64,000 nt of DNA from Roseiarcus sp963832305. GTDB lineage: Bacteria; Pseudomonadota; Alphaproteobacteria; Rhizobiales; Beijerinckiaceae. Where the stretch lies: positions 62,001 through 126,000 of the forward strand of contig CAWHTU010000003.1 of assembly GCA_963832305.1 (NCBI GenBank). Reading direction: 5' to 3'. Below the pieces are notes generated by a model that was not told where the DNA came from, did not search any database, and worked only from the letters and a program-made list of their open reading frames with translations. A program made the translations under genes and the position numbers. Each line of letters opens with the position of its first letter. Position 1 is the stretch's first letter. This document shows positions 34,793 to 43,394 of the stretch, piece by piece.

Positions 34793-35749
34793 ATGGCGCA
34801 GGCGATCGTAGACAACGAAGTTGAGCTCGGCGCGCGGGTTGCGGGTGGCCCCGCTGAGGTGATCCGGAAGGGCATGTCGGAGTGGCTGTTTCTCGTCCCA
34901 GCCCTCGTATTCTTCATCGGCTATCAGGCTTGGCCGATCGTCCGCGTCCTGTGGCTGAGCTTCACGAACTTCCAGCTCCTGTCGGACAAGCCCGCGCGAT
35001 GGGTCGGGTTCGACAATTACGCGCAGGCGCTTAACGACCCGCTGATGTGGGCGAGCCTCGGGCGGGCGGCTCTGTTCACCATCATGTTCCTGCCTGGAAC
35101 GATTATCCTTCCCTTGCTTCTCGCGATCCTCGTCGACCGCGTCGGGAACCTGCGCCTCGCCACGTTTTACCGCGTGATCCTGCTCGTTCCGGCGGTCATC
35201 CCGAGCACCCTGATCTTCGTGCTGTGGAAGTGGATGTACAATTATCAGAGCGGCCCGATCAATCATCTCCTGGTCAATTCGTTCGGGCTCTTCACCCTGC
35301 AAAATGCGCCGCAATGGCTGGGCGGCACGGCGCTCACGCTGCCGGCGATTGCGATCATGGAAGTCTGGTGGGGCCTCGGCTACCACACGATCTTCTTCAT
35401 CGCCGGCCTTGCAGCGATCCCTAAGGATTTGCCGGACGCGGCGCGCATAGACGGCGCCGGCGAGTGGCAGGTGTTCTGGCATGTGACGAGGCCGCAACTC
35501 GCCCCGATCATGATGATCCTCGTCGTCCTGCGCTTCGGCTCCGCAATGGCGGTGATCGACGAATACCTTATCTTCGGCGGATTCAACCGGGCTTCGCCGA
35601 CCTACACCTGGACGATCTTCATGTACGACCAGGCCTTCAAGACGGGGCTCTGGCGGCAAGGTTACGCCGCCTCCATCGGTATGATCGGCGCAATCGCCAT
35701 GATGTTCGTCATGGCGGGACTCTTATGGATTTTCCGCCCTAAAGGCTGA
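34793..35749 (+). CDS. Sugar ABC transporter permease (MalF-like)
   Basis: A 318-residue inner membrane permease with six predicted helices, starting with WLFLVPALVFFIGYQAWPIVRVLWLSF. The EAA loop for the ATPase is DAARIDGAGEWQVFWHVTRPQLAPI. The length and the short first periplasmic region are typical of CUT1 transporters. It lies between the binding protein and the second permease with only two bases before the latter, so all three are one operon. Confidence 0.92.
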   Translation: MAQAIVDNEVELGARVAGGPAEVIRKGMSEWLFLVPALVFFIGYQAWPIVRVLWLSFTNFQLLSDKPARWVGFDNYAQALNDPLMWASLGRAALFTIMFLPGTIILPLLLAILVDRVGNLRLATFYRVILLVPAVIPSTLIFVLWKWMYNYQSGPINHLLVNSFGLFTLQNAPQWLGGTALTLPAIAIMEVWWGLGYHTIFFIAGLAAIPKDLPDAARIDGAGEWQVFWHVTRPQLAPIMMILVVLRFGSAMAVIDEYLIFGGFNRASPTYTWTIFMYDQAFKTGLWRQGYAASIGMIGAIAMMFVMAGLLWIFRPKG

Positions 35750-35751
35750 CA

Positions 35752-36633
35752 ATGACGCTCGAAGCGGATCGCGCTGATATCGGCGAACTCAGAGATGAAC
35801 GCGCCTCGTCTGTCGGAACCGGGGCGCTTCGCCACGTTGTGATCAACCTGTTCAATCTCGCCATCTTGCTGCCGCTTGCCTGGGTCCTGCTCCTGTCGGT
35901 GAAGTCGCTGCCCGACGCGGCGCGCGGCGATTTCTGGCCGAAGCACTTCGATTTCACCCACTATAGCTTTGTCTTTCAACACATCGCGACGCTGCCGGTG
36001 AATCTATTCAACAGCATCTATGTCACGGCGGCGACCGTTCTCATTACGACGGTCTGCGCCGTGCTCGCGGGTTACGCGCTGGTTCACATCCGTCCGCTCG
36101 GTTCAGGCCTCGTTGTGACGGCGCTGCTCGTTTCTCTCTATTTTCCAGTGCGCGTTGTCTCGATCATCAGCATTTACGAGACGCAGCACTGGCTCGGCCT
36201 GATCAACAACACGAGCGGCCTCATATTGCCCTACATCACGCTGCAACTCGCGATCAGCATCCTGATCATGCGCAGCATGTTCCAATTGGTGCCGCACGAA
36301 ATGTTCGAATCGGCGAGGATCGACGGCGCCGGCCATTGGCGGGCGCTGTGGGAAATCGGCCTGCCAATGGTGCGCAATGGCCTGGTCGTGATCTTCATCG
36401 TCAATTTCGTCGCCGCCTGGGGTGAATATCTATTCTGCCTGACGCTGATCGATGACGAGGCCAAGCGCACGATGCCGGTCGTTCTCGCCGCCGCCCAGGG
36501 CGGACAGGGACAATGGGCATGGCCCAATTTGGCCGCCGTGTACGTCATCGTCGTGACTCCCGGCATAATCGCGTTCACGCTGGCGCAGAGGCTCTTCTTC
36601 AAAGGGCTTATGGAAGGGGCACTCAAAGGATGA
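35752..36633 (+). CDS. Carbohydrate ABC transporter permease (MalG-like)
   Basis: A 293-residue permease with six predicted helices. HVVINLFNLAILLPLAWVLLLSVKSLPDA opens the membrane part, and ESARIDGAGHWRALWEIGLPMVRNGL is the EAA loop. It forms the heteromeric channel with the gene before it. It is followed after 43 bases by an SDR gene. No MalK-type ATPase follows; the only ATPase trace nearby is a CUT2-type fragment, so the transporter must borrow an ATPase encoded elsewhere. Confidence 0.92.
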   Translation: MTLEADRADIGELRDERASSVGTGALRHVVINLFNLAILLPLAWVLLLSVKSLPDAARGDFWPKHFDFTHYSFVFQHIATLPVNLFNSIYVTAATVLITTVCAVLAGYALVHIRPLGSGLVVTALLVSLYFPVRVVSIISIYETQHWLGLINNTSGLILPYITLQLAISILIMRSMFQLVPHEMFESARIDGAGHWRALWEIGLPMVRNGLVVIFIVNFVAAWGEYLFCLTLIDDEAKRTMPVVLAAAQGGQGQWAWPNLAAVYVIVVTPGIIAFTLAQRLFFKGLMEGALKG

Positions 36634-36676
36634 CCGTTGCAAGTGTATTTGCGGCATGGCTTCTCGGGGAGGTCGC

Positions 36677-37462
36677 ATGACATTCGACGGCAAGGTGGTC
36701 GCAATCACTGGCGCGGCGGGCGGGATCGGTCAGAGCCTGTGTCGATTGTTCCTCGACGAAGGCGCGAAGATCGCCGCCATCGACAAGAAAAGGGAACTAG
36801 AAGATCTCGCCGCCGAGCTCAGGGCAGACACCAAGATTTTCGCTCACGCTGTCGCCGACGTCAGCGACCCAGCGGAAGTGGAGCGCGCCTTCGCTTCGCT
36901 GACCAACGCTCTCGGAACGATCGAAATTCTCGTCAACAACGCCGGCGGCTCGGATCATCTGACTTTCGCCCGCACCGACCCCGCCGGCTGGCGCAGCGAA
37001 ATCGAGCGCAACGTGAGCAGCGCCTACTACTGCGTCCATGCCGTCATTTCCGGCATGCAGGCCAGGCGCTCGGGCGTTATCGTCGGCATCGGTTCGGTCA
37101 ATGGCTTGGGCGCGCTTGGCGATCCAGCGTATAGCGCCGGCAAGGCGGCGATGATTTCGCTAACCCGCTCGATCGCGCAGGAATACGGCCGCTACGGCGT
37201 CCGGGCGAACATCGTACTGCCCGGCACCGTGCGCACCCCGCTTTGGCAGCGGCGCGCCGCGAAGGACCCCAAGGTCCTTGAGACGTTGAAGCGCTGGTAT
37301 CCGCTTGGCCGTATTGTCGAACCGGTCGATGTCGCGAGGGCGGTCGCTTTTCTCGCGTCCGACGCGGCCTCGGCGATCACGGGCGTCGCTCTGCCGGTCG
37401 ATTGCGGACTGACGTCCGGCAATATCGTCATGGCGCGCGAGCTGACGCTCGAAGACCTTTGA
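36677..37462 (+). CDS. SDR family oxidoreductase
   Basis: A 261-residue short-chain dehydrogenase. It shows VVAITGAAGGIGQSLC, an Asp after beta-2 (AAIDKKRE, favouring NAD), NNAGG, Ser in GIGSVNGLG, and Tyr and Lys in DPAYSAGKAAMISL. The start at 36677 is set by GGGGAGG upstream. It ends the sugar transporter operon and probably oxidises a sugar or sugar acid. After its stop the sequence turns into transporter debris. Confidence 0.9.
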   Translation: MTFDGKVVAITGAAGGIGQSLCRLFLDEGAKIAAIDKKRELEDLAAELRADTKIFAHAVADVSDPAEVERAFASLTNALGTIEILVNNAGGSDHLTFARTDPAGWRSEIERNVSSAYYCVHAVISGMQARRSGVIVGIGSVNGLGALGDPAYSAGKAAMISLTRSIAQEYGRYGVRANIVLPGTVRTPLWQRRAAKDPKVLETLKRWYPLGRIVEPVDVARAVAFLASDAASAITGVALPVDCGLTSGNIVMARELTLEDL

Positions 37463-37494
37463 CGCCGACCGCTCGGCAATTTTGACTCGTCGCA

Positions 37495-37859
37495 GAGCGG
37501 CCTCGTTGCCTCGGTGGGAGAGATCGGCGGCAAGCTCGGACTCGGTCAGTCAGCTGCCGCTCGGCCGACGGCAGATCGTCGAGATCACCAAGGCGTTGTT
37601 CATCAAACCGCGTGTCCTCATCTTCGACGAGCCGACGTCTTCGCTCGCCGCCCTGACGTCGCGATGCTGGTCCGCCTCTCTCCTTCGTCCTCCGCGGCTT
37701 GGCGCTGCTCATCATGCCGCGGCCGGGTGGATTCGTCCCCCGACGCTGTCCGAGTTTCTCGCTGGCGCGCATCCGACCGCAGCCGTCCTGCGGAGCCTTA
37801 TACTGGGCTGCCTGATCCTCGGCATGTTACCGCTGTCGGGCCGCGACCAGTCGCGGTAA
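37495..37859 (+). pseudogene. Fragment of a sugar ABC ATPase (RbsA/CUT2 type)
   Basis: With one G removed at 37544-37545, SVGEIGGKLGL runs into VSQLPLGRRQIVEITKALF and IKPRVLIFDEPTSSLA. This is the signature loop and Walker B of a ribose/galactoside-type ATPase. No Walker A, N-terminal half or second domain is present, and after SLA nothing matches in any frame. It is therefore a double-truncated relic from a transporter of a different class than the adjacent CUT1 operon. Confidence 0.6.
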
Positions 37860-37899
37860 GGACCACGGGAAGGACGAGCGGGCGGAAGGAGGACATCCA

Positions 37900-38962
37900 G
37901 TGCTTGTGCAAGACCTCGACACGCCCTGCGCGGTCGTTGACCTCGACGTGATGGAGAACAACCTCCGGCGCTGCCAGACCTACCTCGACCGGCACGGCCT
38001 CCGCCTGCGTCCGCACATCAAGACTCACAAGATCCCCGAGTTCGCCCATCTCCAGATCAGGCTCGGCGCGAAGGGCGTGAATTGCCAGAAACTCGGCGAG
38101 GTCGAGGTGATGGCGGACGCCGGAATTACCGACATTCTGCTTACTTACAACCTCATAGGCCAGATTAAGCTCGACCGCCTCGTGGCGCTCGCTCATCGCG
38201 CCGACGTCAAGGTGGTGGCGGATTCGCGCGAGACGATTGAGGGGCTTTCCTCCGCGATGTCCCGCGCCAGCCTCACGCTGCCGGTTCTGGTCGAGTGCGA
38301 TACCGGCGCGCTGCGTTGCGGCGCAACCACACCGACCGAGGCCCTCGGACTCGCGCAGACGATCGACCGAGCCCCCGGACTCGCCTTCCAGGGCCTTATG
38401 ACCTATCCGCCGAAGAACTCGGTCGCGAAGACCAACGCGTGGCTTACCGAGGCCGTCGATCTCTGTAAGCGGTCCGGAGTTGCGGTTGAAATCGTCAGCA
38501 CCGGTGGCACCCCCGATCTCTATAGCGCCCATGAAGTGACCGTCGCCACCGAACACCGGCCCGGCACCTACATCTACAGCGACCGCTATCATGTCGAGAC
38601 GCATTCGTTCGGCGATTGGAGCGATTGCGCCTTGCGCGTTCAGGCGAGAGTCGTTTCCGCACGCTGCGCCCGACCGCTGCGTCATCGACGCCGGATCGAA
38701 GAGCCTGTCCTCCGATCTGCTCGGCCTGCAGGGCTATGGCCGCATCCTCGAGCATCTGGACTGGGAGATCTACGGCCTCAGCGAAGAGCACGGCCACGTA
38801 CGCGCTCCGCCGGGCTCGGAGGAGCCGCGGATCGGCGAGCTCGTCACCGTCATTCCCAATCACGCCTGCGTCGTCACCAACCTGTACGACCGGGTCTACG
38901 CCGCGCGCCAGGGACGAGTCGAGACCTTCTACGAGGTCGCCGCGCGAGGAAAGGTGCTGTGA
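37900..38962 (+). pseudogene. DSD1/D-threonine aldolase-type PLP enzyme, frameshifted
   Basis: An alanine-racemase-fold PLP enzyme. LDTPCAVVDLDVMENNLRR and LRPHIKTHKIPEFA carry the PLP lysine (HIKTHK); GVNCQKLGEVEVMADAG and STGGTPDL follow. An extra C at 38657-38658 shifts the frame; without it the protein continues VVSHAAPDRCVIDAGSK and DLLGLQGYGRILEH to IPNHACVVTNLYD, which has the His and Cys that bind Zn, and ends at 38962. Corrected length is about 354 residues, normal for D-serine dehydratase/D-threonine aldolase proteins. D-Serine dehydration yields 2-aminoacrylate, the RidA substrate. The frameshift may be a sequencing error. Confidence 0.75.
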
Positions 38963-39316
38963 GCAAGGAGCCCGATGTCGGTCGCCTCGTCGGCCTGCTC
39001 GAACGTCTCGTCGCCATCGACACCCAGAATCCGCCGGGCCGGGAGGCCGAAGCCGCGTCGCTGCTCGCTTCGGAGCTCAACGGCCTCGGCTTCGTCACAG
39101 AAATCAGGCCTCTCACGGAGGACCGCGCGAATGTCATCGCGCGACTCGACAACGGCGCGATTGGAGCCGGATGGACCTCCGATCCCTTCCGCCTCACGGA
39201 GCGCGACGGCCGGCTCTTTGCGCTTCAAGACCGTCGTTCGCGATTTTTCCCAGGACGAGCAGTCCGCGTTGTTTCACGTCAATGCGCGCCGCGTTTACCG
39301 AATCGACGAACCTTGA
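38959..39316 (+). pseudogene. Chimeric relic: M20 deacylase start joined to amidohydrolase end
   Basis: From a GTG overlapping the previous stop, SKEPDVGRLVGLLERLVAID and TQNPPGREAEAASLLASELN, then NVIARLDNG, are the N-terminus of an ArgE/DapE-type M20 enzyme. The metal segment (HxD, expected after RLDNG) is missing, and the text resumes with GWTSDPFRLTERDGRLF, an internal loss of about 15 residues. After GRLF a different gene begins in another frame: LRFKTVVRDFSQDEQSALFH and VNARRVYRIDEP, ending at 39316, which looks like the C-terminus of an amidohydrolase-2 protein. At least two deletions are needed, so single-base errors cannot explain it. Confidence 0.6.
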
Positions 39317-39328
39317 AGAAAAAGTCTC

Positions 39329-40192
39329 TCAGACATTGGCCAGCGCCGCCAGGGTTCGTTCGCGCGCTTCCGGGTCGTCGCCTGCATGAACCGGCTGAAT
39401 GCAAATTTGGTCGGCGCCCGCTTCGAGATGAGCCCGCAAGCCGCGGGCGATCGTCGCCGCATCGCCAGACAGCACCATCGCATCGAGGAACCTGTCCGAA
39501 CCGTGGCCGGCAAGATCGGCTTCGGTGAAGCCAATGCGCAACCAGTTGTTCCGATAGTTTGGAAGGGTCATGTAGCGGCGCATTTCATTCCGCGCGAGGC
39601 CCCGGGCCACGGCCGGGTCCGCCTCGAGGCAGACCTTCTGTTCGACCGCCAGCAGCTTGCCAGGCCCCAGGGCGGCTCTCGCCGCGCGTGTATGTTCGGG
39701 GGTCACATTGTAGGGGACGGCGCCTGCGGTCCGCTCCGCCGCGAGTTTCAGCATCAACGGCCCCAGCGCCGCGATCACAAGCGGCCACTCGCCTGCATTC
39801 GACGGGCTCTCGTAAACGCCGTCGAGGTAGCGGCGCATCGCGGGCACGGGCTTGTCGTAGACGTGGCCTCGCAGCTTCTCGACCATGGGCGCGTGGCTTA
39901 CGCCCAGCCCAAGGATGAAGCGATCGTCGTAGAGGCTGGAGAGGGTTCGGAGGCCGCGCCTCGCGGTAAACGGGTCGCGGGCGTAGATATTCGCGATGGA
40001 GCTGCCGATGATGAGTCGTGTCGTATTTGCGAGCAGGAAGCTGGCGATGGAAAGCGATTCGTATCCGACAGCTTCCGGGTACCAGAGCGTCGAATAGCCG
40101 AGGTCTTCAATCGTCCGAAGCAAATAGCAGATCCCGGCGCCGTCCAGGCGGTCGATCGGGTACCAGACACCTAGTCGTCCGAGCTGTCTCAT
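39329..40192 (-). CDS. LLM class F420-dependent oxidoreductase
   Basis: A 287-residue luciferase-like (beta/alpha)8 barrel protein of the F420-using subgroup. RLGVWYPIDRLDGAGICYLL, LGYSTLWYPEAVGYESLS, IGSSIANIYARDPFTARRG and DDRFILGLGVSHAPMV follow the family pattern; the GLGVSH loop sits at the deazaflavin site. The substrate is unknown. The start at MRQLGRLGVWYP is used because the barrel's first strand must begin there. It is divergent from fbiC with a 139-base shared promoter region, placing it functionally with the F420 genes. Confidence 0.85.
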   Translation of the reverse strand: MRQLGRLGVWYPIDRLDGAGICYLLRTIEDLGYSTLWYPEAVGYESLSIASFLLANTTRLIIGSSIANIYARDPFTARRGLRTLSSLYDDRFILGLGVSHAPMVEKLRGHVYDKPVPAMRRYLDGVYESPSNAGEWPLVIAALGPLMLKLAAERTAGAVPYNVTPEHTRAARAALGPGKLLAVEQKVCLEADPAVARGLARNEMRRYMTLPNYRNNWLRIGFTEADLAGHGSDRFLDAMVLSGDAATIARGLRAHLEAGADQICIQPVHAGDDPEARERTLAALANV

Positions 40193-40331
40193 TTGCGCAA
40201 ATTCCCCGAGTCGAGCCGTTTGAGGAGGCGTCGCCACGCACTTCGCCGGTTTGCATCTATCGCGAAGATACCACATCATCGTAAGCCGCTTCCAACACAA
40301 CGCGAACATGTTTGGACAGCGTCACAAGGTC

Positions 40332-42707
40332 ATGGCGATGGGTGATTCGAGCGATAGCGCATTTCTTGACTGGCTTGATCGGGCGCCGCTCGCCGAGCTG
40401 ATCGAGGCTGCGGGGCGCCTACGCGACGAGGGGCATGGGCGCCATGTCTCCTATTCGCGCAAAGTGTTTATTCCGCTCACCCATCTTTGCCGCGATGTCT
40501 GCCACTATTGCACCTTCGCCGAGCGGCCTCGCGCGGCAAGGTCTACCTATCTATCCGCGGAAGATGTGCTCGCAATCGCCCGCGCCGGGGCCGCCGCCGG
40601 CTGCACGGAGGCGCTTTTCACGCTCGGCGATAAACCAGAGCTGCGCTACCGGGCTGCGCGGGAAGCGCTGATCTCGTTCGGGTACGACAGCACGATCGAC
40701 TATCTCCAGGCGATGTGCGCAGTGGTGCTGCGCGAGACGGGACTGCTGCCGCACGTCAATCCCGGAGTCATGAGTCGCACCGAGATGGCGGGGCTGCGGA
40801 CGGTATCGGCCAGTCAAGGCATCATGCTCGAATCCCTCAGCGCCCGGCTGTGCGAGCCGGGCCAGGTTCACCATGGCTCGCCTGACAAGCAACCCGAGGC
40901 GCGCCTCAAGACGCTGAGGCTTGCGGGCGAGCTCAGCGTGCCCTTCACAACTGGCATTCTGATCGGCATCGGCGAGACGCGCGCCGAGCGGCTCGAGGCG
41001 CTCTTCGCCATCCGCGATCTGCATCGGCAGTTCGGGCACATTCAGGAAGTCATCGTCCAGAACTTCCGCGCCAAGCCGGGCACCAAGCTCGCCGGAGCCG
41101 CGGAGCCCGATCTCGATGATCTGCTTTGGAGCATCGCCGCCGCGCGCCTTATCCTCGGCCCTGCGATGAACATCCAGGCGCCCCCCAACCTGTCGCCGGG
41201 CGTCTATCCGCGGCTGATTGCGGCGGGTATCAATGACTGGGGTGGGATCTCTCCGGTCACCCCGGATCACGTCAATCCGGAGGCGCCGTGGCCGGCGATT
41301 GCGGAGCTTGCGGCGCGCACGGCCGCCGCCGGGAAAATCTTGGTGCATCGGCTGCCGCTCTATCCCTCTTACCTGCGCGACTTGGCGGCCTGGACGGCGC
41401 CCGAGATCGCCGCACAGACGCGCCGGCTCAGCGACGCCGAGGGCTTGGCGCGCGACGACAATTGGGCCCCTGGAACGAAGGTCGCTCCGCGCATGCCCGC
41501 GGTCCACGCGCGCTCGGTCGATCCCGTTATTGAGCGCACCATCGAGCGCGCTCAAGCAGGCGCACGCCTAAATGCGCCTGAGATCGTGCGGCTGTTCGCG
41601 GCGCGTGATGCGGATTGCCAACGTGTCATCGCAGCGGCCGATGAGCTTCGCCGGACGACGAGCGGCGATGTCATCCGCTACGTCGTCAACCGCAACATCA
41701 ACTACACCAACATCTGCTTCTACCGCTGCAAGTTCTGCGCCTTCTCCAAGGGCAAGACGCATGAGGCGCTGCGGGGCACGCCCTACAATCTCGCCCTCGA
41801 CGAAATCGTGCGGCGCGCGATCGAGGCCTGGGAGCGAGGCGCAACCGAGGTATGCCTCCAGGGCGGTATCCATCCAGACTATACGGGTGAGACCTATCTT
41901 GGCATTTGCCGCGCGATCAAGGCGGCGGTTCCGGACATGCACATTCACGCCTTCTCGCCATTGGAGGTCACCCAGGGCGCGGCGACGCTTGGCATGCCGA
42001 TTCAATCTTTTCTGGCGGAGCTCAAGGCTGTGGGCTTAGGCACTTTGCCGGGCACCGCCGCCGAGATTCTGGATGATGAAGTGCGCGCCGTGATTTGCGC
42101 GGACAAGGTCAACTCGGCTCAATGGCTCGATGTCGTGAGGACAGCCCACAGTCTAGGCCTGCGCACGACGTCGACGATCATGTATGGGCACGTCGAGCAT
42201 CCGCTGTCCTGGGCGCGGCATCTCATCGCCGTGAGGGACCTGCAGGCGCAGACGGGCGGCTTGACCGAATTCGTGCCATTGCCCTTCGTGCATATGGAAG
42301 CGCCAATGTATCTCAAAGGTTTGGCTCGGCGCGGGCCGACCTTCCGTGAAGCGGTGTTGATGCACGCGGTGGCGCGGCTCGCGCTGCATCCCCACATCAC
42401 AAACATCCAAACGTCCTGGGTCAAAATGGGACCGGAGGGCGCGGCGGCATGCCTCAACGCGGGCGCCAACGACCTTGGCGGCACCCTGATGAACGAGAGC
42501 ATCTCGCGCGCGGCGGGTACGGAACACGGTCAGGAGTTTCCGCCCGAGGCGATGGAGGATCTTATCCGATCGCTTGGGCGCATACCGGAACAGCGGACCA
42601 CGCTCTACGGCCTCGTTGCGGAGGAACGCCGCGATGCGTCGATGAACGCCGCGGCGCTGGCTCCCATCGTCTCGACGCCTCCGCGTAAACTCGTACCGGC
42701 CGAATAG
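40332..42707 (+). CDS. fbiC: FO synthase, fused CofG-CofH (FbiC)
   Basis: A 791-residue protein with two radical SAM domains that makes FO, the deazaflavin core of F420, from tyrosine and 5-amino-6-ribitylaminouracil. The N-terminal CofG-like half has its [4Fe-4S] cluster site at Cys53, Cys57 and Cys60 (CRDVCHYC); the C-terminal CofH-like half has Cys462, Cys466 and Cys469 (CFYRCKFC). The fused form is the usual one in actinobacteria; archaea mostly use separate proteins. An in-frame ATG at 40308 is also possible. It is on the opposite strand to the rest of the F420 operon and ends three bases from cofC, so the two transcripts converge. Confidence 0.96.
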   Translation: MAMGDSSDSAFLDWLDRAPLAELIEAAGRLRDEGHGRHVSYSRKVFIPLTHLCRDVCHYCTFAERPRAARSTYLSAEDVLAIARAGAAAGCTEALFTLGDKPELRYRAAREALISFGYDSTIDYLQAMCAVVLRETGLLPHVNPGVMSRTEMAGLRTVSASQGIMLESLSARLCEPGQVHHGSPDKQPEARLKTLRLAGELSVPFTTGILIGIGETRAERLEALFAIRDLHRQFGHIQEVIVQNFRAKPGTKLAGAAEPDLDDLLWSIAAARLILGPAMNIQAPPNLSPGVYPRLIAAGINDWGGISPVTPDHVNPEAPWPAIAELAARTAAAGKILVHRLPLYPSYLRDLAAWTAPEIAAQTRRLSDAEGLARDDNWAPGTKVAPRMPAVHARSVDPVIERTIERAQAGARLNAPEIVRLFAARDADCQRVIAAADELRRTTSGDVIRYVVNRNINYTNICFYRCKFCAFSKGKTHEALRGTPYNLALDEIVRRAIEAWERGATEVCLQGGIHPDYTGETYLGICRAIKAAVPDMHIHAFSPLEVTQGAATLGMPIQSFLAELKAVGLGTLPGTAAEILDDEVRAVICADKVNSAQWLDVVRTAHSLGLRTTSTIMYGHVEHPLSWARHLIAVRDLQAQTGGLTEFVPLPFVHMEAPMYLKGLARRGPTFREAVLMHAVARLALHPHITNIQTSWVKMGPEGAAACLNAGANDLGGTLMNESISRAAGTEHGQEFPPEAMEDLIRSLGRIPEQRTTLYGLVAEERRDASMNAAALAPIVSTPPRKLVPAE

Positions 42708-42710
42708 GAC

Positions 42711-43394
42711 CTACCGGAGCTCCTGCCTCGCCGTTAGAAGGCGGTCGGCTATGCCCGATTGTTCAAGGAAGGCGAGGGTCAGGGTGGGCGCAGGCGGCGA
42801 CATTCTCAGGAAGGTGATGAGATCGGCAGGATTGTCGATGTCCATCCCGATCCCAGGATGGCGGACGATAAGCGGTTCGATCCCATGCTTTCGCGCCGCG
42901 CTGAGATGTGGGTAGAAACTGTCCTCGCCGAAACGCAGCGGAACGGCATCGGGCGGCGAACAGACGATGGTGTTCGATCCGCGATCGTCATGCGCTGGTA
43001 CGATGGTGAAGGCAGGCGCGGCCTGGTGCGCCGCGAGCGTCGCAGCGATCTCCGCTGACGAAAGTCGAGGAATGTCGCCAGGCATTGTCATCATCCCTGC
43101 TTTGCCCTCGCGGGCAAGCCGGCGCGCGGCGGCGGTAACGGCGCCGGTATGACCCTCCCGCGCGCCTTCCGCGACGATGCGCGCGCCACGGCGCTCGGCG
43201 AGCCATGTCGCAACCGGATCGACCGTAACGACAAGCGTGCCCGCAAGCTCACGGACCGCGCTCACGGCGTTGAGCACATCCTCGAGCATGGTCGTTGCGA
43301 GCAGGCGACGTTCGTCCGAGCTTAATGCCGAGGACAGCCTTTGCTTGGCTCCCTCGAACTCCTTGACGGGCAAGACGGCCCAGATATCGGTCAC
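42711..43394 (-). CDS. cofC: 2-phospho-L-lactate guanylyltransferase (CofC/FbiD)
   Basis: A 227-residue nucleotidyltransferase that activates a three-carbon phosphoacid with GTP for F420 assembly. IWAVLPVKEFEGAKQRLSSAL is the GTP-binding start, followed by MMTMPGDIPRLSSAEI with the metal Asp, and GSNTIVCSPPDAVPLRFGEDSF, the acceptor site. Whether it uses 2-phospholactate, phosphoenolpyruvate or 3-phosphoglycerate cannot be read reliably by eye. It is the last gene of a four-gene operon in which each gene overlaps the next by four bases. Confidence 0.93.
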   Translation of the reverse strand: MTDIWAVLPVKEFEGAKQRLSSALSSDERRLLATTMLEDVLNAVSAVRELAGTLVVTVDPVATWLAERRGARIVAEGAREGHTGAVTAAARRLAREGKAGMMTMPGDIPRLSSAEIAATLAAHQAAPAFTIVPAHDDRGSNTIVCSPPDAVPLRFGEDSFYPHLSAARKHGIEPLIVRHPGIGMDIDNPADLITFLRMSPPAPTLTLAFLEQSGIADRLLTARQELR

